Source of the DNA: Candidatus Brevefilum sp.
GTDB taxonomy: Bacteria > Chloroflexota > Anaerolineae > Anaerolineales > Anaerolineaceae
Direction: 5' to 3'
NCBI GenBank assembly: GCA_007119455.1
Contig: SKPR01000049.1
Span: forward strand, 1-18,043
DNA length: 18,043 bases
The position numbers were made by a program, and so were the translations under genes. Below are positions 14,814-18,043 of this stretch, piece after piece. The notes under the pieces were generated by a model that was not told the DNA's origin, searched no databases, and saw only the letters and a list, made by a program, of their open reading frames with translations. The stretch's first letter is position 1, and every line of letters starts with the position of its first letter.

Positions 14814-15500
14814 ATGCCCGAACCGGACACCCACAAAAATAAATATGATCAGCAATCGCAATCAGAGGAAGTAAACGAACAGCGTAACCTGAAAAACCGG
14901 TTCATGGACTTATACACAGCTTCAATTCCGTTGTTTTCAGTCAACCTGGCCTGGTATGTGTTGAGCCTGCCGATTCTGACCATCTTCCCGGCAGTAGGCG
15001 GCGTTTATCATGCCATCATTGAACTACACCAGGAGGGTCATAGTGATTGGAAAACTGTTTGGGAAGGCTTTAAAAAACATGGGTGGGTGAGTGTGCGTTG
15101 GGGCTTGCTGGTATTGGCTGGCTTTTTCATTCTCTTTGTAAATATCTGGTTCTACCTGCAGGTCGAGCAAATTTGGGCCATCTTTGCATTGGTGGCCCTG
15201 CTCGTGATCACGGTTTTCTGGACGGCCATCAACCAGTTCAGTTTACCCATGCTCTTGATCCAGGAGGAAAAGAAGATCTTCCTGGCGATCCGAAACAGTT
15301 ATGTAATCGTTATGCGTCGTCCTCTGACAGCCATCAAAGTGATGTTAATCACTTTCTTAATCCTGGTTGTCTCGATCCTCTTGCCGCCACTGTGGATCTT
15401 CATTAGCGTGGCACTGATCGCCCACATTCAAACAGGTACGGTTCTCAATACCATTCAGGCCATCCGGCAGCAGGATCATGGGGAAGATGTAGAGACGTAA
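14814..15500 (+). CDS. DUF624/YesL-like integral membrane protein
   Basis: The 228-residue product starts at ATG 14814, with CGGAG six bases upstream. A charged N-terminus (1-30) is followed by hydrophobic stretches at about 38-66, 95-117, 120-138 and 173-205, consistent with four to six membrane helices. The segment NLAWYVLSLPILTIFPAVGGVYHAI (44-68) and the WKTVWEGFKKHGW stretch resemble the DUF624 family, of which Bacillus YesL is the known example. Such genes often sit near carbohydrate ABC importers, and the family's biochemical role is unknown. Here the nearest importer is about 9 kb away. Family assignment comes from recognition of this pattern and length (YesL is about 210 aa). Confidence 0.75.
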   Translation: MPEPDTHKNKYDQQSQSEEVNEQRNLKNRFMDLYTASIPLFSVNLAWYVLSLPILTIFPAVGGVYHAIIELHQEGHSDWKTVWEGFKKHGWVSVRWGLLVLAGFFILFVNIWFYLQVEQIWAIFALVALLVITVFWTAINQFSLPMLLIQEEKKIFLAIRNSYVIVMRRPLTAIKVMLITFLILVVSILLPPLWIFISVALIAHIQTGTVLNTIQAIRQQDHGEDVET

Positions 15501-15501
15501 C

Positions 15502-15527
15502 GCCAATAAAACTCGCCTGGCTTTTTT
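15502..15527 (+). terminator. Weak candidate terminator after the DUF624-like gene
   Basis: GCCA and TGGC, 12 bases apart, are followed directly by TTTTTT. The short stem makes this doubtful, but position (just after the stop) and the T-run fit an intrinsic terminator. Confidence 0.3.
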
Positions 15528-15774
15528 ACACAAATCGGTAGCCCTCACCAACCACTTCAGAAACAACAGCTTTTCCTTCTCTCTCATAAAGGCACTTCAA
15601 TAGTAACTACTCAGCTTTCAAAGGAATTTGGGTAATCGCAAAGTCGGAACCCGCTTCTTCTGTTTGTGGAGGCAAGATGAGGTGGTCAAATAGAATAAAT
15701 AATTGATATGGTTCGTAACAAATGAGTTTGCAATAACCCTGGCAGCAGAACTGCCTGAACAGTTACTTTTAATA

Positions 15775-15780
15775 TATAAT
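15775..15780 (+). promoter_or_regulatory. Candidate -10 element for the two-component operon
   Basis: A perfect TATAAT lies 46 bases before the GTG start in an AT-rich stretch. The best -35 (CTGCCT, 18 bases upstream) is poor, and the GGCAG/CTGCC inverted repeat (15741-15755) overlaps that position, so an activator or alternative start is possible. Confidence 0.35.
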
Positions 15781-15825
15781 TAATAATCTTCTGTTGATTG
15801 ACAAAACCTTTGCTGGGAGTCTGTT

Positions 15826-17514
15826 GTGAGTTCATCATATGTTTACTCCCCGAATATTGTGCCCTCCTTATTGGCTGCTCTGGTCGTGATTGTTCTGGCC
15901 ATTTACAGCATTTATAACCGGAGGGTACCAGGTGCGGTTCCATTTGCAGCAGCCTGCCTGTTCGCCTTACTCTGGTCGTTGGGGATGGTATTTGAATCTG
16001 CTGCGATAGACCTTGGGACAAAAATCTTCTGGCGCAGGTTCAGTGTAATGTGGCAATTACCATCTGCAACAGCCATAACCTGCTTCCTCCTGGAATATGC
16101 CAGGCCAAAACGGTGGTTAAGCCTTTGGAACCTGTTTTTGCTTTCATTTATTCCACTTCTGACAATGATCACGATCATCACCAATAGTGTTCATCATCTA
16201 TTTTGGGAGGCGTTCTTCATTGAAAACGGACTCGTAGTGGTTCATGGTCCACTCACACCATATTTTTTTTCATACAGTTACTTTCTAACCGCGATTAATT
16301 TAATCGTTTTAACCTGGCTGTTCATCCGTTACCCGCAAAACCGCTGGCCTGTGGTGATTGTGTTAATCGGTCAGATCGTTGTAAGGTTTTTTTATTTTTC
16401 TGATTATACAGGACAAACTCGGTTCAATATTCCAAATACCGCTGTCGGAATGGCAATTCTCTCCCTGGCCTATGCGCTGGTTTTATTCCGTTTCCAGATC
16501 CTGGGACCAATCCCTTTCGCACGTGAGGTTGTCCTGGGACAATTACCCCTGGGCATATTGGTGCTGGATCGTAAAAACCATGTAAAAAGCATCAATCCAG
16601 CAGCAAAACTTATGCTGACAGCGACAGATAACCCCATAATCGGGAAGCCCATTGGCGAATGGCTGCCGGCCTTTCCACCGGATCCCTTCGCTGGGGAATG
16701 TGATCATAGAAGTGAATTTAAATTTCCTTCAGGTAATGTGCTGCGTGATTACGAAATGAATATCATTCAACTCAAAGATTGGCGTAATCTATCCGTAGGA
16801 AAGCTGCTTTTATTGGCCGATGTGACCGAACAGCACCTGGCTCAGACAAAGATTCTCGAGCAACAACGCGCCCTGGCTGCTTTACAAGAGCGAGACCTGC
16901 TGGCGCGCGAGTTGCATGATGACCTGGCTCAGGTGCTGGCTTTTATCGATACCCAGGGCCAAACGGTACGCCGTTTACTTAACCGAGGGGATCTGGAGAA
17001 AGCAGATCATTATCTGGCCCGTTTGATCGAAGCAACCCGAGGTGGTGAAATTGACCTGCGGGATTCGATCCAGGCCATGCGCTTGAGCTTAGAAGAACAG
17101 GGCCTGATTGCGAAATTGGCAAAACATCTCGATCAATTTGAGCAAAGTTTTAATATTCGTACAAATCTGGTCACAACTGAAACCTTTGATGACACTGCCC
17201 TTTCGGCCATGGTTCAAATACAGTTGCTTCGTATTTTACAGGAAGCCCTCACCAACGCCAGGAAACATGCCCAGGCCACCCAGGTTTGGATTAAATTTGA
17301 TGTGATCCCCAACGCCATTAACATCACCGTGGGGGATGATGGTCGCGGCTTTGACCCGGTGGAATCCAGGGTTGACCCGGAAAAGCACTTTGGTCTACAG
17401 ATGATGCGAGAGCGCGCTGATTCGATCGGTGGGAAGATCCAGGTTAACACCTGGCCAGGGAAAGGGACAGAAATCATGTTGTGGGTGCCGCTGGAAGAAA
17501 GCCAGGAGGATTGA
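15826..17514 (+). CDS. 7TM-type sensor histidine kinase (NarL-type partner, HisKA_3)
   Basis: The start is GTG 15826 (562 aa), six bases after GGGAG. Residues 1-225 contain about seven hydrophobic segments (10-30, 38-58, 75-91, 101-120, 149-168, 174-192, 205-223), matching the 7TM sensor module found in many histidine kinases. A PAS-like domain follows (about 235-335: LPLGILVLDRKNHVKSINPAA), then a short coiled coil. The HisKA_3 dimerisation domain has the phosphoacceptor in RELHDDLAQ (His364). The ATPase domain shows the N-box EALTNARKHA (473-482, Asn477), GDDGRGFDP (503-511), and FGLQMMRERADSIGGK (522-537). It would phosphorylate the response regulator encoded immediately downstream, whose ATG overlaps this stop by one base (TGATG). 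The stimulus is unknown; the sensor is membrane-embedded with small external loops. Confidence 0.93.
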   Translation: MSSSYVYSPNIVPSLLAALVVIVLAIYSIYNRRVPGAVPFAAACLFALLWSLGMVFESAAIDLGTKIFWRRFSVMWQLPSATAITCFLLEYARPKRWLSLWNLFLLSFIPLLTMITIITNSVHHLFWEAFFIENGLVVVHGPLTPYFFSYSYFLTAINLIVLTWLFIRYPQNRWPVVIVLIGQIVVRFFYFSDYTGQTRFNIPNTAVGMAILSLAYALVLFRFQILGPIPFAREVVLGQLPLGILVLDRKNHVKSINPAAKLMLTATDNPIIGKPIGEWLPAFPPDPFAGECDHRSEFKFPSGNVLRDYEMNIIQLKDWRNLSVGKLLLLADVTEQHLAQTKILEQQRALAALQERDLLARELHDDLAQVLAFIDTQGQTVRRLLNRGDLEKADHYLARLIEATRGGEIDLRDSIQAMRLSLEEQGLIAKLAKHLDQFEQSFNIRTNLVTTETFDDTALSAMVQIQLLRILQEALTNARKHAQATQVWIKFDVIPNAINITVGDDGRGFDPVESRVDPEKHFGLQMMRERADSIGGKIQVNTWPGKGTEIMLWVPLEESQED

Positions 17515-18043
17515 TGATTGACTTATCTGGGTTGCGGGTCTTGCTGGTCGATGACCATAACTTATTCCTGGAAGGGTTGAGCAACCTGCTCACATCGGAG
17601 GGAATCCAGGTCGTCGGTATCGCACATGATGGCTTTGAGGCCCTCTACCAGGCGCGTCGCTTCAAACCGGATGTGATTTTGATGGATATTCACATGCCCA
17701 CCTGTGACGGCGTCACAGCCACGCGCCTGATCAAGGCTGAACTGCCAGAGATTAAGATCGTGATGCTGACCATGTCGGAGGATGAGCGTGACCTGTTTGA
17801 AGCTATTCGGAGTGGCGCTTCAGGTTACCTGTTAAAGAGTCTTGATGCAGATGATTTTTTTGATTATCTCCATGACCTCCAGTCTGGACACCCACCTTTT
17901 TCGCCCGGGCTGGCAGAAAAAATCCTCAAGTCCTTTTCCGAACAACCCACACGATTGGTGCAACAGGGCAGGGTTGAGAGCCGATCTGAGGGTGATTTAG
18001 ATTATTCCGGGCAATTGTCCTCACGTCAATTACAGATCCTGAC
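17514..18043 (+). CDS. NarL/LuxR-type response regulator, 3' end cut by window
   Basis: The frame starts at ATG 17514, which overlaps the kinase stop as TGATG, and has AGGAGG four bases upstream; it runs to the window end (176 full codons). The receiver domain (about 5-125) has VLLVDDH at 9-15, phosphoacceptor Asp58 in LMDIHMP, Thr86 and Lys108 in GYLLKS, so it looks phosphorylatable. A Gln/Ser/Arg-rich linker (about 135-168) precedes LSSRQLQIL, the beginning of the LuxR-type helix-turn-helix, which is cut. The pair is a NarX/NarL-like two-component system; targets are unknown. The close coupling suggests co-translation. Confidence 0.93.
   Translation, partial: MIDLSGLRVLLVDDHNLFLEGLSNLLTSEGIQVVGIAHDGFEALYQARRFKPDVILMDIHMPTCDGVTATRLIKAELPEIKIVMLTMSEDERDLFEAIRSGASGYLLKSLDADDFFDYLHDLQSGHPPFSPGLAEKILKSFSEQPTRLVQQGRVESRSEGDLDYSGQLSSRQLQIL

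Larger units (their letters stand above)
15501..15825. other. Intergenic region with possible minus-strand gene remnant
   Basis: This 325-bp gap holds no intact gene I can support. A weak stem GCCA/TGGC (15502-15505/15518-15521) followed by six T may end the upstream transcript. On the minus strand, 15607-15700 reads as an open frame whose end (…GSDFAITQIPLKAE, then TAG at 15609-15607) looks protein-like, but its 5' part is not recognisable. GGCAG-CAGAA-CTGCC (15741-15755) and TATAAT (15775-15780) precede the kinase gene. Confidence 0.5.

Overview
The window looks like a chromosomal segment from a Chloroflexota (Anaerolineae-like) bacterium. I infer this from gene content and style, not from a marker gene. 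The signs are several lipoproteins with LxAC/LVGC lipoboxes followed by acidic or Thr-Pro linkers, a carbohydrate ABC importer with a long extracytoplasmic insertion in the MalG-type subunit, a 7TM-type histidine kinase with a NarL/LuxR-type regulator, and moderate GC. No rRNA, tRNA, CRISPR array, insertion sequence or phage gene was seen.

Region 1 (1-5882, minus strand) is a sugar uptake and degradation operon, read from right to left: solute-binding lipoprotein, MalF-type permease, MalG-type permease, a clan GH-A-like glycoside hydrolase lipoprotein, and a family 3 beta-glycosidase lipoprotein cut by the window start. Genes are 4-70 bp apart or overlap by 4 bp, and a 13-bp perfect stem-loop lies between the binding protein and the first permease. 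No ATPase subunit is present here. Region 2 (5883-6578) is a large divergent control region. It holds a strong minus-strand promoter (TTGACA-17-TATGAT), a plus-strand promoter (TTGACA-17-TAAGAT) and three 14-bp LacI-type operator candidates with a central CG, one of them on the predicted start of the ABC operon. Region 3 is the divergent LacI-family regulator gene, the obvious candidate to bind those operators.

Region 4 (7688-9556, plus) has a MEMO1/AmmeMemoRadiSam-B family gene, possibly leaderless, and an unrecognised lipoprotein with a Thr-Pro linker. It converges, with only 6 bp between stop codons, on region 5 (9563-14669, minus): an endonuclease/exonuclease/phosphatase-family protein, GlmM, and a very long 850-residue phosphohexomutase. 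These read from an extended -10 promoter near 14732-14740. Region 6 (14814-18043, plus) has a DUF624/YesL-like membrane protein, a 325-bp gap that may hold a gene remnant, and a two-component system whose response regulator is cut by the window end.

Functionally, the left half reads as substrate-controlled capture of an oligosaccharide: surface-anchored glycosidases trim it, the binding protein and permeases import it, and a LacI repressor controls the operon. The middle supplies sugar-phosphate isomerisation (hexose 1-/6-phosphates and glucosamine phosphates for cell wall precursors). I found no clearly new multi-gene system. The most unusual items are the 850-residue phosphohexomutase, the triple-operator control region with its long leader, and the unassigned Thr-Pro lipoprotein.
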